From Sphingobium estronivorans (GTDB lineage: Bacteria; Pseudomonadota; Alphaproteobacteria; Sphingomonadales; Sphingomonadaceae): a stretch of DNA of 64,000 nucleotides. This document shows, piece after piece, positions 43,130-52,457 of the stretch; positions within the stretch are counted from its first letter, which is position 1; each line of letters begins with the position of its first letter. Made by a program: the position numbers and the translations under genes. A model generated the notes under the pieces. The model did no database searches. It was not told the DNA's origin and saw nothing but the letters and a program-made list of their open reading frames with translations. The stretch spans positions 1 through 64,000 of the forward strand of contig NZ_LFCT01000025.1 of NCBI RefSeq assembly GCF_008692605.1. Reading direction: 5' to 3'.

Positions 43130-43672
43130 CTATGCTTCCCGCCAATTCCCCGGCGGGATGCCCTCTATCGTCCAGTCCCCGACGCTCCACCGCACCAGCC
43201 GCAGCGTCGGCAGGCCGACCGCGGCGGTCATCCGGCGCACCTGCCGGTTGCGTCCTTCCCGGATCGTCAGCCTGATCCACCCATCCGGCACGGTCTTGCG
43301 GAAGCGGACCGGAGGATCGCGGGGCCAAAGCGGCGGCGGAGCGATGGACTCGACTTCGGCGGGCAGCGTCATGCCGTCCTTCAGCCGGACGCCTTGCCTC
43401 AGTCGATCCAGCGCGGCCTCCTGCGGATCGCCTTCCACCTGAACAAGATAGGTTTTGGGCATTTTGAACTTCGGATCGGCGATGCGCGCCTGCAACCGGC
43501 CATCGTCGGTCAGCAGCAGCAGCCCTTCGCTGTCCAGGTCGAGCCGCCCGGCAGGATAGACGTGCGGCACGTCGATATAGGCGGACAATGTCGGCCGAAC
43601 GGTGGGAGAACGCGCATCCGTGAACTGCGTCATGACCCCATAGGGCTTGTTGAACAGGATCAGCCGCGCCAT
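43130..43672 (-). CDS. 23S rRNA pseudouridine synthase, RluE-like
   Basis: A 180-residue pseudouridine synthase of the RsuA/RluE group without the S4 domain. The catalytic aspartate is D45 in PAGRLDLDSEGLLLL, and the KTYLVQVEG and EGRNRQVRRM motifs are present. The compact length and lack of S4 fit RluE, which modifies U2457 near the peptidyl transferase centre. It follows the RoxA-like gene by 6 bases. RsuA-like or RluB-like specificity cannot be fully excluded. Confidence 0.87.
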   Translation of the reverse strand: MARLILFNKPYGVMTQFTDARSPTVRPTLSAYIDVPHVYPAGRLDLDSEGLLLLTDDGRLQARIADPKFKMPKTYLVQVEGDPQEAALDRLRQGVRLKDGMTLPAEVESIAPPPLWPRDPPVRFRKTVPDGWIRLTIREGRNRQVRRMTAAVGLPTLRLVRWSVGDWTIEGIPPGNWREA

Positions 43673-43678
43673 GGCTCC

Positions 43679-44830
43679 TCAATCCTCCTGTTCGAAGGCC
43701 AGGCTGCCCTGATCGACCAGCGCCGCCAGCAAATTGAGTGCCGCCGGCGAATGGGTGAGATCGGGCGTGGGGTGCACGCGCTCCCCGGCGCACAGCGCTT
43801 CCGCCAGCAGGGCGGTTTCGCCGGCGCATTCGAAACTCTGGCCATCGACGAACAGCAACACCGCCTGCCCACCCTGTCGGATGAAGGAGAAACGGCTCGC
43901 CGGGTTCCGGCACAACGGCGTTTGCGCGGTCAGCAAATCGCGCAGATCGGTCCTGTCGATCGCTTCGTCCGGCTGCCAGTCGATGTCGGGATATTTGCGG
44001 ATGCTGTTATATTCCCCGAACCAGCGCGCGAAGGCGTCGCGATCCAGCATTCGCTCCGCGATCATCCCGTGCAACCGGTCGAGCGCTGACGAGGAAATCT
44101 CGCCGGGATTGTCCTGCGCCTGCAAATCCGGATCGGCATAGCGGTCGTCCTCCTGCATCCGTTCGACGACATGATCGCACCAGTCCGCGATCAGTTCGCT
44201 GCGCGAGGGCGCGCGAAAGCCGATCGAATAGGTCATGCAATCGTCACCGACTGCAACTCCGTCATGGGCGAAACCGGGCGGCACATATAATATGTCGCCG
44301 GGTTCCAGCACCCATTCGTCCGTGGCGTCGAATTCCGCGAGCAGGCGTAGATCGTCATGCGGCCGCAGGGGAGTGGATTCATCGCAGCGCGGCCCCACCC
44401 TCCAGCGGCGCCTGCCCAGCCCCTGAAGCAGGAACACGTCATATTGGTCGAAATGCGGCCCCACGCCTCCCCCATCCGTGGCATAGCTGACCATCACATC
44501 GTCGATGCGCCAGTTGGGAATGAAACGGAACGGATCGATGAGCGCGGCCACATCGGGCACGTGATGATCCACCGCCTGCACCAGCAGGGTCCATGGCTGT
44601 CGGCCCAGCTTCGCAAATCGGCTGGCGGCGAACGGGCCGTGCGCCAGCGTCCAGCTATCGCCCGCCTGCTCGATCAACCGCGATTCGGCATCATCCTCGC
44701 AGGCCAGCCCCGCAAGCTCTTCGGGCGCCAGCGGATTGACCCACGCATTCCATGGATTGCGGATCAGCGCAGGCCGCTTCTGCCAATGGTTCCGAAGGAA
44801 TAGGTCAATGTCGAAAGCGTCAATCTGCAT
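43679..44830 (-). CDS. JmjC/cupin arginine hydroxylase, RoxA-like (ribosomal L16)
   Basis: About 383 residues, a 2-oxoglutarate-dependent ribosomal oxygenase. The Fe ligands are H126 and D128 in GPHFDQYDVFLLQG and H189 in VPPGFAHDG. With the ATG at 44830 as start these positions nearly equal those of E. coli YcfD/RoxA (H125, D127, H187), which supports this start over the ATG at 44878. RoxA hydroxylates an arginine of ribosomal protein L16. It is co-transcribed with the RluE-like gene, so two modifiers of the large subunit form one operon. Confidence 0.85.
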   Translation of the reverse strand: MQIDAFDIDLFLRNHWQKRPALIRNPWNAWVNPLAPEELAGLACEDDAESRLIEQAGDSWTLAHGPFAASRFAKLGRQPWTLLVQAVDHHVPDVAALIDPFRFIPNWRIDDVMVSYATDGGGVGPHFDQYDVFLLQGLGRRRWRVGPRCDESTPLRPHDDLRLLAEFDATDEWVLEPGDILYVPPGFAHDGVAVGDDCMTYSIGFRAPSRSELIADWCDHVVERMQEDDRYADPDLQAQDNPGEISSSALDRLHGMIAERMLDRDAFARWFGEYNSIRKYPDIDWQPDEAIDRTDLRDLLTAQTPLCRNPASRFSFIRQGGQAVLLFVDGQSFECAGETALLAEALCAGERVHPTPDLTHSPAALNLLAALVDQGSLAFEQED

Positions 44831-44903
44831 CATGTCCTGCAATGCATGGGGAGCCAGCGCCGGACGCATTGCCCCCATTGGATGCCGGAGTCAAAAATCC
44901 GCC

Positions 44904-45581
44904 TCAGGCCGCGCGCCGGGTGGCGAACCAGATGACATGGCGCGGCCCCTTGCCGTTGCTGCGGGCGCGCACGGCCACCTCGTCCACGGCCAGTCCCGCA
45001 CGGGCAAGACGGCGGGCAAAGGCGGCATCCGGCGCCGCCGACCATATCGCCAATATGCCGCCGGGCCTGAGCGCCGCCATGGCTGCCGCAATGCCCCGCG
45101 CGGAATAGATCCGGTCGTTCGCCTGCCGCACCAGCCCATCGGGCCCATTGTCGACGTCCAGAAGGATCGCGTCGTAAGTCCCTCGCCCCGCCTCGATCAC
45201 GTCCGCCACATCCGCCTGCAACAGGCGCACGCGCGGATCGTCCAGACAGCCCGCCATCAGATCCGCCATCGGTCCGCGTGCCCAGTCGATGATCTCGGGC
45301 ACCAGTTCCGCGACCGTGACCTGCCCGTCATGACCCAGCGCAGCCAGCGCGGCGCGCAGGGTGAAGCCCATGCCATAGCCGCCGATCAGCAGGTGCGGCC
45401 GCGCCCGGCCGCGCAGCCGATCGCAACTGAGATTGGCCAGCGCCTCCTCCGAGCCGCTCATCCGGCTGCTCATCAGTTCATTGCCCTCAAGCACGATCAT
45501 GAAGTCCCTGCCACGTCGATAGAGGGTCAGTTCCGCTCCGCCCGGCACCTTGGCCGATCCGATAAATTCGCGCGCCTGCAT
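44904..45581 (-). CDS. Spermidine synthase-like methyltransferase
   Basis: About 225 residues with the spermidine-synthase-type Rossmann fold: LLIGGYGMGFTLRAAL for the nucleotide loop, VAELVPEIIDWA after it, and AILLDVDNGPDG in place of the polyamine synthase's D-x-x-DP. The N-terminal beta domain of true spermidine synthases is short here. It likely uses SAM or decarboxylated SAM, but the substrate is unknown. The start is uncertain: ATG at 45581 has GAGAAAG upstream, and ATG at 45605 is possible. Confidence 0.78.
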   Translation of the reverse strand: MQAREFIGSAKVPGGAELTLYRRGRDFMIVLEGNELMSSRMSGSEEALANLSCDRLRGRARPHLLIGGYGMGFTLRAALAALGHDGQVTVAELVPEIIDWARGPMADLMAGCLDDPRVRLLQADVADVIEAGRGTYDAILLDVDNGPDGLVRQANDRIYSARGIAAAMAALRPGGILAIWSAAPDAAFARRLARAGLAVDEVAVRARSNGKGPRHVIWFATRRAA

Positions 45582-45661
45582 GTCACTTTCTCTCGGGTTC
45601 GGCATCCATCCGCCGCCGCCGGGGGTTTACGGCAAGGGGCCTCCGCGTCAAAGGAGGAAAA

Positions 45662-46114
45662 ATGCGATATTTCCTCGATACCGAATTCAATGGCTTTGCC
45701 GGTGAACTGATCAGCCTGGCGCTCGTACCCGAATATGGCGACCAGGACTTCTACGTCTCCCTTCCGCTGCCCGCAGACATTCATCCCTGGGTCGCGCAGA
45801 ATGTGATTCCCTATCTCCGCTTCGTGCCGCCTGGCGTCGACCATGAATTGAACCGGGTCGATGCGGCGCGGCATCTGGAGGCCTATCTGGCGAGCGATCG
45901 CGATCCGGTCGTCATCGCGGACTGGCCGGACGATCTGGCCCATTTCTGCGCGCTTCTCACGACCGGGCCGGGCGAGATGATCGACCTGAACGGCCTTCGC
46001 CTGGAACTTATCAACGGCGCGGGGTTCAGCGCGGCCGCGAACAGCAGGATGCCGCACAACGCGCTTCACGATGCCCATGCCCTCAAGGATTTCTACCTGG
46101 GCTCATTCGTCTGA
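45662..46114 (+). CDS. DEDDh-type 3'-5' exoribonuclease
   Basis: A 150-residue exonuclease of the RNase H-like fold resembling Rv2179c-type 3'-5' exoribonucleases. Candidate catalytic residues are D6 and E8 (FLDTEFNG), D87 in IADWPDD, and H132 with D137 in HNALHDAHAL. AAAGGAGG stands right before the ATG. It is divergent from the spermidine-synthase-like gene. The substrate (poly(A), tRNA tails or others) is not evident. Confidence 0.83.
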   Translation: MRYFLDTEFNGFAGELISLALVPEYGDQDFYVSLPLPADIHPWVAQNVIPYLRFVPPGVDHELNRVDAARHLEAYLASDRDPVVIADWPDDLAHFCALLTTGPGEMIDLNGLRLELINGAGFSAAANSRMPHNALHDAHALKDFYLGSFV

Positions 46115-46197
46115 GCGACGCCATCCCCATTCGTCGCAAATCGATTGCCTTGCATCGGCGGGCAGGCGAAGAGCCGGGCCAGGGCGTGGAGGGCAGA

Positions 46198-46527
46198 ATG
46201 TTCGTGAAAATGGGTTCGTTTATGTGCGCGATGGCGCTGGGCGTGACGCTGCTGCCGACGGCGGCGTGGGCGGACGACCCGCACGATCCGACGATGCGCA
46301 GCGCTGCGGCGCGGGCGCGCGACCGTGCCATCATCAAGCAGATGAACCAGCGCCAACTCGCCTATGTCCGTCAGCGGGACGCCCGGAACCGGCCGACCTA
46401 CCGCGTGCGGCAGCGCGACCGTGACGCCTATGCCGACGCCCGCGCCGACTATGACCGGCAGATGGCGTCGTGGCGCCGCGCGGTCGCCGCCTGCAACGCG
46501 GGCCGCTGGGAATATTGCGACAATTGA
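46198..46527 (+). CDS. Small secreted protein, arginine-rich
   Basis: A 109-residue protein with a signal peptide (residues 1-25, ending in AAWA). The mature part is rich in Arg, Ala, Asp, Tyr and Gln (QRQLAYVRQRDARNRP, RQRDRDAYADARADYDRQ) and ends with a pair of cysteines in ACNAGRWEYCDN. GGAGGG precedes the ATG. Many sphingomonads carry similar short periplasmic proteins without known role. Confidence 0.72.
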   Translation: MFVKMGSFMCAMALGVTLLPTAAWADDPHDPTMRSAAARARDRAIIKQMNQRQLAYVRQRDARNRPTYRVRQRDRDAYADARADYDRQMASWRRAVAACNAGRWEYCDN

Positions 46528-46564
46528 GATTAGGCGGCATGTCTCCCGTAAATCGGGAGCATGG

Positions 46565-47491
46565 TCAGACGAGCGGCTCTTCCTCTTCGGCCCTTGCCGG
46601 ACCGTCCTGCCCGATCGTCCGCGCCGCAAAGTCCTGAAATGCCTGGAACGCGTGGGTCTGCTGCGTGTCGCGGCGGCTGACCATGCTGAAGACGCGGGTG
46701 AAGCGCAATTCCGGCACGTCCAGCGCCGCCAGTTCGCCGCGCCCGATCTCTTCCTCCACGGACAGGCGTGACAGGCAGGCAAGGCCGGCGCCATGCGCGA
46801 CCGCCCGCTTCACCGCCTCCACGCTGTCGGTTTCCAGCAGGATATTGAGGGAGCTGATATATTTGAGGGCCTCGACGGTGAAGGAGATGCGCTCGCTCGA
46901 CAGCGTCTTTTCCAGCACCCAGCCCTCCTGCGCCAGATCGGTCAGATGCACCGTTCCGCGTCGCGCCAGCGGGCTGTCCGGCGCGGCGCAGATGACCAGC
47001 GCGTCGCGCAGCCAGGGGCGGGCGTCCAGATAGCTGGAATTGACCGGCGAGCCGACGAAACCAATGTCGAGCGCCATTTTCCTCACGCCCTCCAGCACGT
47101 CCTGCGATGGCAGGATCTTAAGGTCGATCCGCACCTGGGGATGGTGGCGCATGAAATCGGCGCACAGGCGTGGCAGCACATAATTGCCCACCGGCGCCGC
47201 GGCGCCGATGCGCAGCCGCCCGCGCAATTCCTCCGGCATGGACAAGGCTTCCATATCGGCGACCTGCACCAGAACCGCCCGCGCCATTTCCAGCATCGTG
47301 CGTCCCCGATCCGTCAGGGTGAGCCGTCGCCGCGCCCGCGCGAACAGGCTGATTCCCAGATGGGTTTCCAACTCCTTCAGCGACATGCTCGCCGCCGATG
47401 GGCTCAGCCCCAGTTCTTCGGACGCCTTGACGATGCTGCCTTCCCGCGCGACCGCTTCGAACACGGCAAGCTGACGAAGTGTGATCCGCAC
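46565..47491 (-). CDS. LysR family transcriptional regulator
   Basis: About 308 residues. The N-terminal winged helix is ITLRQLAVFEAVAREGSIVKASEELGLSP-like, of the YeiE/CysL branch, and the effector-binding domain is complete. The start is taken as a GTG at 47491 with GAGGG 5 bases upstream; the longer frame to 47533 lacks a ribosome site. It lies 34 bases after the LuxR-type gene on the same strand, probably in one transcript. The location beside the cys genes suggests but does not prove a link with sulfur metabolism. Confidence 0.85.
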   Translation of the reverse strand: MRITLRQLAVFEAVAREGSIVKASEELGLSPSAASMSLKELETHLGISLFARARRRLTLTDRGRTMLEMARAVLVQVADMEALSMPEELRGRLRIGAAAPVGNYVLPRLCADFMRHHPQVRIDLKILPSQDVLEGVRKMALDIGFVGSPVNSSYLDARPWLRDALVICAAPDSPLARRGTVHLTDLAQEGWVLEKTLSSERISFTVEALKYISSLNILLETDSVEAVKRAVAHGAGLACLSRLSVEEEIGRGELAALDVPELRFTRVFSMVSRRDTQQTHAFQAFQDFAARTIGQDGPARAEEEEPLV

Positions 47492-47525
47492 CTGAGCCCT
47501 CTGCAAAAATATCTCCCCTTCCCTA

Positions 47526-48626
47526 TCACGCAATGGCCAGCACGCTGGTCAGGATATTGCGGACCAGTTCCGCCTGCCCCCGCGATCCGGTCTTGGAATA
47601 GACCTTCTTCGAATAGTTCCGCGCGGTTTCCACCGTAATGCCCAGTTCCCGCGCCGCTTCCTGGATCGAAAGCCCGCCCGCAATCGCCCAGGCCAACCGC
47701 GCTTCGCTGGGCAGCAGGCCGAACAGGTCCGTCAACTGCTCGCAACGGTCCGCCTGCGACCAGCGGTCGCCGCTCAGATAGGCGATGGCGACCGGCTTGG
47801 AACTGGATGAGACCGACTGGCTGTGAATGGGCGCGATCAACATGTCCATCCACGGATCGCGGCTGAGATTGAACGCCTTGGGGCGGGTTTCCACATCCTT
47901 GGCCCCATCCTCGGCATAGCGTTTCACCAGCGCCGTCAGTTCGCGATCCAGTGCCGGCGATGCGGGCGTCAGCCGGTCGTAGCGGCCGCGCCGCAGCACC
48001 GTCGTTCGCTGGAAAAGCTGGTCGACATGGGGCGTCATGTCGATGATGCGGCAGCGCGCATCGAGCGTCAGCCAGCCGAAATTCAGCCGCCCGAACGCCT
48101 CCGACGTCACGGACGAACGGAACCGCTCCCGCTCGAAAGCGACGAAACTGCGCAGCGCGATCCGCAAATGCGGCACCAGCGCGGTCAACAGCGAGCCGAC
48201 GGCGGTGCCAATCTCCCGCCCGCCCACGCAGCCCAGCCACGCATCGACGCCGCTCGGTTCCGTCACCCGAACGGAGCGCATGTTCGTCATGCCCTGCGGC
48301 AGCATGAGTTCTTCATGGAAAGACCGATGGACCGGATTTTTGGGGTCGATCAATTCCTCCAGCGAATAGACGCGCCCTTCACGCATGTGCCGGTAGGCCA
48401 GCGGATCGCGGGCATATTTTTCCACGAACAGCGTACGGATGTCAGCCGGCGGCGTCGCCCCCGCAAACAGTTCGATCACCGTATCCTCGTCGATGGTACG
48501 GAAAATGAGCGTCACGTAAATCGCGCCCGTGCGCGCGCGCAATTTTTCGAGAAACCCGGTCCATAAGGGTTGCTCGAACATGCCCTCATGAAGAGCCGCC
48601 AATAATCCGCCATCGTCCAGTCGCAT
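47526..48626 (-). CDS. LuxR-type transcriptional regulator
   Basis: A 366-residue regulator with a C-terminal LuxR helix-turn-helix in the last 65 residues (LFGLLPSEARLAWAIAGGLSIQEAARELG, then TARNYSKKVYSKTG). The N-terminal 290 residues form a large sensory part I do not recognise; no autoinducer-binding signature is seen. It starts 16 bases from a 16-base perfect palindrome at 48642, in the gap to the divergent cysD. It may regulate itself or cysD. Confidence 0.85.
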   Translation of the reverse strand: MRLDDGGLLAALHEGMFEQPLWTGFLEKLRARTGAIYVTLIFRTIDEDTVIELFAGATPPADIRTLFVEKYARDPLAYRHMREGRVYSLEELIDPKNPVHRSFHEELMLPQGMTNMRSVRVTEPSGVDAWLGCVGGREIGTAVGSLLTALVPHLRIALRSFVAFERERFRSSVTSEAFGRLNFGWLTLDARCRIIDMTPHVDQLFQRTTVLRRGRYDRLTPASPALDRELTALVKRYAEDGAKDVETRPKAFNLSRDPWMDMLIAPIHSQSVSSSSKPVAIAYLSGDRWSQADRCEQLTDLFGLLPSEARLAWAIAGGLSIQEAARELGITVETARNYSKKVYSKTGSRGQAELVRNILTSVLAIA

Positions 48627-48641
48627 GGCTATTCTGTATAC

Positions 48642-48657
48642 CCTCCCATATGGGAGG
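48642..48657. promoter_or_regulatory. 16-bp perfect palindrome between luxR-type gene and cysD
   Basis: CCTCCCATATGGGAGG, a perfect inverted repeat with no spacer. It lies 16 bases before the LuxR-type regulator start and 56 before cysD. LuxR-type proteins bind such dyads, so it is a candidate operator for the neighbouring regulator. Confidence 0.6.
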
Positions 48658-48712
48658 TCCAGCCTTGTCCTTCATCTGCCATCACGGTGTCATAAAAGAA
48701 AGTGGGTGAACG

Positions 48713-49624
48713 ATGATCGATTCGAAGAGACTGACGCATCTTCAGCGTCTGGAGGCGGAGAGCATCCATATATTGCGAGAGGTTGTCGCCGAGGCTGAGA
48801 AGCCGGTGATGCTGTATTCGGTGGGCAAGGACAGCGCGGTGATGCTGCATCTGGCGCGCAAGGCTTTTTATCCCTCGCCGCCGCCCTTCCCGCTGCTGCA
48901 CGTCGACACGACCTGGAAGTTCAAGGAAATGTACAAGCTGCGCGACCGCATGGCGCGCGAGAGCGGCATGGAACTGCTGGTCTATCACAATCCCGAAGCG
49001 CAGGAACGCGGCATCAACCCGTTCGACCACGGCGCCCTCCACACTGACATGTGGAAGACCGAAGGGCTGAAGCAGGCGCTCAACCTCTACGGTTTCGACG
49101 CAGCCTTCGGCGGCGCGCGCCGCGACGAGGAAAAGAGCCGCGCCAAGGAGCGCATCTTCTCCTTCCGCACCGCCTCGCACGGCTGGGACCCCAAGAACCA
49201 GCGGCCGGAACTGTGGAATCTCTACAACGCCCGCAAGAACAAGGGCGAGAGCATCCGCGTCTTCCCGATCAGCAACTGGACCGAGCTGGACATCTGGCAA
49301 TATATCCACCTGAACGACGTTCCCATCGTGCCGCTCTATTTCGCCGACCAGCGCCCGACGGTGGAGCGCGACGGCATGCTGCTGATGGTCGATGACGAAC
49401 GCTTCCCGCTGAAGGAAGGCGAGGAGCCGGTGATGCGCTCGATCCGCTTCCGCACGCTCGGCTGCTATCCGCTGACCGGCGCGGTCGAGAGCACGGCCAA
49501 GACGCTGCCTGAAGTGATCCAGGAAACTTTGCTCACCACCACGTCCGAGCGGCAGGGCCGCGCCATCGACAAGGATGCTGGCGGCGCCGGCATGGAGAAG
49601 AAGAAGCAGGAAGGGTATTTCTGA
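48713..49624 (+). CDS. cysD: Sulfate adenylyltransferase subunit 2
   Basis: A 303-residue ATP sulfurylase catalytic subunit. The PP-loop SVGKDS is at residues 36-41, and [16 protein letters not shown] is the family's second signature. It makes APS with the GTPase subunit CysN. The downstream cysNC starts 127 bases later, an unusually long gap that holds three small hairpins. Upstream is a divergent LuxR-type gene with a palindrome between them. Confidence 0.96.
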   Translation: MIDSKRLTHLQRLEAESIHILREVVAEAEKPVMLYSVGKDSAVMLHLARKAFYPSPPPFPLLHVDTTWKFKEMYKLRDRMARESGMELLVYHNPEAQERGINPFDHGALHTDMWKTEGLKQALNLYGFDAAFGGARRDEEKSRAKERIFSFRTASHGWDPKNQRPELWNLYNARKNKGESIRVFPISNWTELDIWQYIHLNDVPIVPLYFADQRPTVERDGMLLMVDDERFPLKEGEEPVMRSIRFRTLGCYPLTGAVESTAKTLPEVIQETLLTTTSERQGRAIDKDAGGAGMEKKKQEGYF

Positions 49625-49626
49625 GT

Positions 49627-49734
49627 CGGGCGTTGCCCGGCTCGGCCCCAGCGTATGCTTGGGTCTCAGGCCTTGGGCAGACCATCGCCTTCTCAACCCC
49701 TCCCCCAGATCAACGAGATTCCAGCCTTCGCTGG
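49627..49734. repeat. Cluster of short hairpins between cysD and cysNC
   Basis: Three stem-loops in sequence: CGGGC-gtt-GCCCG (49627), CCCAGC-gtat-GCTTGGG (49647) and CCAGC-cttc-GCTGG (49721) within the stretch ATTCCAGCCTTCGCTGGGAT. The last resembles a palindromic repeat common in sphingomonad genomes, as far as I remember. They may moderate transcription from cysD to cysNC or stabilise the mRNA. Confidence 0.55.
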
Positions 49735-49751
49735 GATGACGAGGTAGCGAC

Positions 49752-51674
49752 ATGACTGATACGCTCACCAAGACCGACGAACCCATCTACAAGACCGACG
49801 CCCTCATTGCCGAGGACATCGACCAGTATCTCGAAACGCACCAGCACAAGACGATGCTGCGCTTCATCACCTGCGGGTCGGTGGACGACGGCAAGTCGAC
49901 GCTGATCGGCCGCCTGCTCTACGACAGCAAGATGATCTTCGAGGATCAGTTGGAGGCGTTGCAGTCGGATTCCAAGAAGGTCGGCACCCAGGGGCAGGAC
50001 ATCGACTTCGCCCTCCTCGTCGACGGCCTTGCCGCCGAACGCGAACAGGGCATCACCATCGATGTCGCCTATCGCTTCTTCAACACCGAAAAGCGCAAGT
50101 TCATCGTCGCCGACACGCCCGGCCATGAGCAGTACACGCGCAACATGGTCACCGGCGCCTCGACCGCCGATCTGGCCGTCATCCTGATCGACGCTCGCAA
50201 GGGCGTGCTGACGCAGACCCGCCGCCACAGCTATCTGGCGCATCTGATCGGCATCAAGAACATCGTTCTGGCGATCAACAAAATGGACCTGGTCGACTAT
50301 GACCAGGCGGTCTATGACGGCATCCTGAAGGATTATACCGAGTTCGCGAACAGCATCGGCATCAAGGCCTTCACCCCGATCCCGATTTCCGGCTTCAAGG
50401 GCGACAATATCACCGGCCCGTCGGAAAACACCCCCTGGTACAAGGGACCGGCGCTGATCGAGCATCTGGAAACGGTCGAGGTCGATCAGGTTTCCGATCA
50501 GGAAAAGCCGTTCCGCATGGCGGTGCAGTGGGTTAACCGGCCCAATCTCGACTTCCGCGGCTTCAGCGGTCAGATCGCGACCGGCACGGTGCGTCCGGGC
50601 GATGCCGTTCGCGTGCTGCCCTCGGGCAAGACCAGCACGGTCACGCGGATCGTGACGCTGGACGGCGACCTGGATGTCGCGGTTGCGGGCCAGTCGGTGA
50701 CGCTCTGCTTCGCGGACGAAGTCGACTGCTCGCGCGGCGACGTGATCGCGGCGTCGGACAACCCGCCGCAGGCCGCCGACCAGTTCGAAGCCACCATCGT
50801 CTGGATGGCGGATGAGGAAATGCTGCCGGGCCGTCCCTATTGGCTGAAGATCGGCACGCAGACCGTCACCGCGACGGTCCAGCACCCGAAATATCAGGTC
50901 AATGTCAACACGATGGAGCATCTGGCGGCCAAGACGCTGGAACTCAACGCCATCGGCGTCGCGAACCTGTCGACCGACAAGCAGATCGTGTTCGAACCCT
51001 ATGAGCAGAACCGCACGCTGGGCGGCTTCATCCTGATCGACAAGATCACCAACGCCACTGTGGCGGCGGGGATGCTGCACTTCAGCCTGCGTCGCGCGCA
51101 GAACGTCCATTGGCAGGCGACCGATGTCAGCCGCGACTTCCACGCCAATCTCAAGAACCAGAAGCCGGCCGTGCTTTGGTTCACGGGGCTGTCGGGCGCG
51201 GGCAAGTCGACCATCGCCAATCTGGTCGAGAAGAAGCTCGCCCGGATGAACCGCCACACCTTCCTGCTCGACGGCGACAATGTGCGTCATGGGCTGAACA
51301 AGGATCTGGGCTTCACCGATGCCGACCGGGTGGAAAATATCCGCCGCGTGGGCGAAGTCGCCAAGCTCATGACCGATGCGGGGCTGATCGTGATCACCGC
51401 CTTCATCTCGCCCTTCCGGGCGGAGCGCGACATGGTGCGCTCGATGATGCAGCCCGGCGAGTTCATCGAGGTGCATATCGACACCCCGCTGGCCGAGGCG
51501 GAGAAGCGCGACGTCAAGGGCCTTTACAAGAAGGCGCGGTCCGGGGAACTCAAGAACTTCACCGGCATCGACAGCCCCTATGAGGCGCCGCACGATCCGG
51601 AGATCCACATCGACACCACCGGCATGACGGCCGAGCAGGCGGCCGATGCCATCATCGCGAGGCTGATCCCGTGA
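49752..51674 (+). CDS. cysNC: Bifunctional sulfate adenylyltransferase subunit 1/adenylylsulfate kinase
   Basis: A 640-residue fusion. Residues 30-450 are the CysN GTPase, with the P-loop GSVDDGKST (42-50), DTPGHEQY and NKMD. Residues 465-640 are APS kinase, with GLSGAGKS at 479-486 and [10 protein letters not shown]. The fusion supplies both APS and PAPS. It overlaps cysQ by four bases. PAPS is the donor needed by the sulfotransferase-like protein at 4.5-5.7 kb. Confidence 0.96.
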   Translation: MTDTLTKTDEPIYKTDALIAEDIDQYLETHQHKTMLRFITCGSVDDGKSTLIGRLLYDSKMIFEDQLEALQSDSKKVGTQGQDIDFALLVDGLAAEREQGITIDVAYRFFNTEKRKFIVADTPGHEQYTRNMVTGASTADLAVILIDARKGVLTQTRRHSYLAHLIGIKNIVLAINKMDLVDYDQAVYDGILKDYTEFANSIGIKAFTPIPISGFKGDNITGPSENTPWYKGPALIEHLETVEVDQVSDQEKPFRMAVQWVNRPNLDFRGFSGQIATGTVRPGDAVRVLPSGKTSTVTRIVTLDGDLDVAVAGQSVTLCFADEVDCSRGDVIAASDNPPQAADQFEATIVWMADEEMLPGRPYWLKIGTQTVTATVQHPKYQVNVNTMEHLAAKTLELNAIGVANLSTDKQIVFEPYEQNRTLGGFILIDKITNATVAAGMLHFSLRRAQNVHWQATDVSRDFHANLKNQKPAVLWFTGLSGAGKSTIANLVEKKLARMNRHTFLLDGDNVRHGLNKDLGFTDADRVENIRRVGEVAKLMTDAGLIVITAFISPFRAERDMVRSMMQPGEFIEVHIDTPLAEAEKRDVKGLYKKARSGELKNFTGIDSPYEAPHDPEIHIDTTGMTAEQAADAIIARLIP

Positions 51675-52438
51675 GCGCGGCGATCGAAACGATGACCGAC
51701 GGTGATCTGGCCGCGCATCTGGCCGAGGTGGCTGGGCGCATATTGCTGGAAGTCCGTGGTTCCGCCCTGTTCAGCGCGAAGGCGCTGGGCAGGGCGGGCG
51801 ACCAGACCGCCAACCAGTTCCTCTGCCACGCCCTGCGCGAAGTGCGGGGCGAGGACGGGCTGCTCTCGGAAGAAGAGAAGGACAGTGCCGACCGGCTCGC
51901 CATGAGCCGGGTGTGGATCGTCGATCCGGTCGACGGCACTCGCGAATATGGCGAAGAACGGAGCGACTGGGCGGTGCATGTGGGGCTGGCGATCGACGGC
52001 CAGCCCAGCATCGGCGCGGTCGCGCTGCCGGGACTGGACGGCGGCACGGTGCTGCGCTCTGACCAGCCCCGCGACCTGCCCCCCGCGCCGGACAAGCTGC
52101 GCATGGTCGTCAGCCGCACCCGCCCCGCCGCCGAGGCGGTCGCGGTGGCGGAACAGCTGGGCGCCGAACTCGTCCCCATGGGATCGGCGGGCGCCAAGGC
52201 GATGGCGGTCATATTGGGGCAGGCCGACATCTACCTGCATTCGGGCGGCCAATATGAATGGGACAGCATGGCCCCGGTCGCAGTGGCGCTCGCTCACGGC
52301 CTCCACTGCTCGCGGATCGACGGATCGCCGCTGGTCTACAATCAGAGCGACGTCTACCTCCCCGATCTGCTGATCTGCCGCAAGGAGCATGCGCAGCAGG
52401 TGCTGGCGCTCATCGCGAAGGTTTCGGAGGCCGCTTGA
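51671..52438 (+). CDS. cysQ: 3'(2'),5'-bisphosphate nucleotidase
   Basis: A 255-residue magnesium-dependent phosphatase of the inositol monophosphatase superfamily. It hydrolyses PAP, the by-product of sulfotransfer and PAPS reduction. The metal motif DPVDGT is at residues 85-90, with the upstream glutamates in LLSEEEKD and the C-terminal [10 protein letters not shown]. The GTG start overlaps the cysNC stop (GTGA). Confidence 0.93.
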   Translation: MSAAIETMTDGDLAAHLAEVAGRILLEVRGSALFSAKALGRAGDQTANQFLCHALREVRGEDGLLSEEEKDSADRLAMSRVWIVDPVDGTREYGEERSDWAVHVGLAIDGQPSIGAVALPGLDGGTVLRSDQPRDLPPAPDKLRMVVSRTRPAAEAVAVAEQLGAELVPMGSAGAKAMAVILGQADIYLHSGGQYEWDSMAPVAVALAHGLHCSRIDGSPLVYNQSDVYLPDLLICRKEHAQQVLALIAKVSEAA

Positions 52439-52457
52439 ACGGCGGTATCGGAACGGT

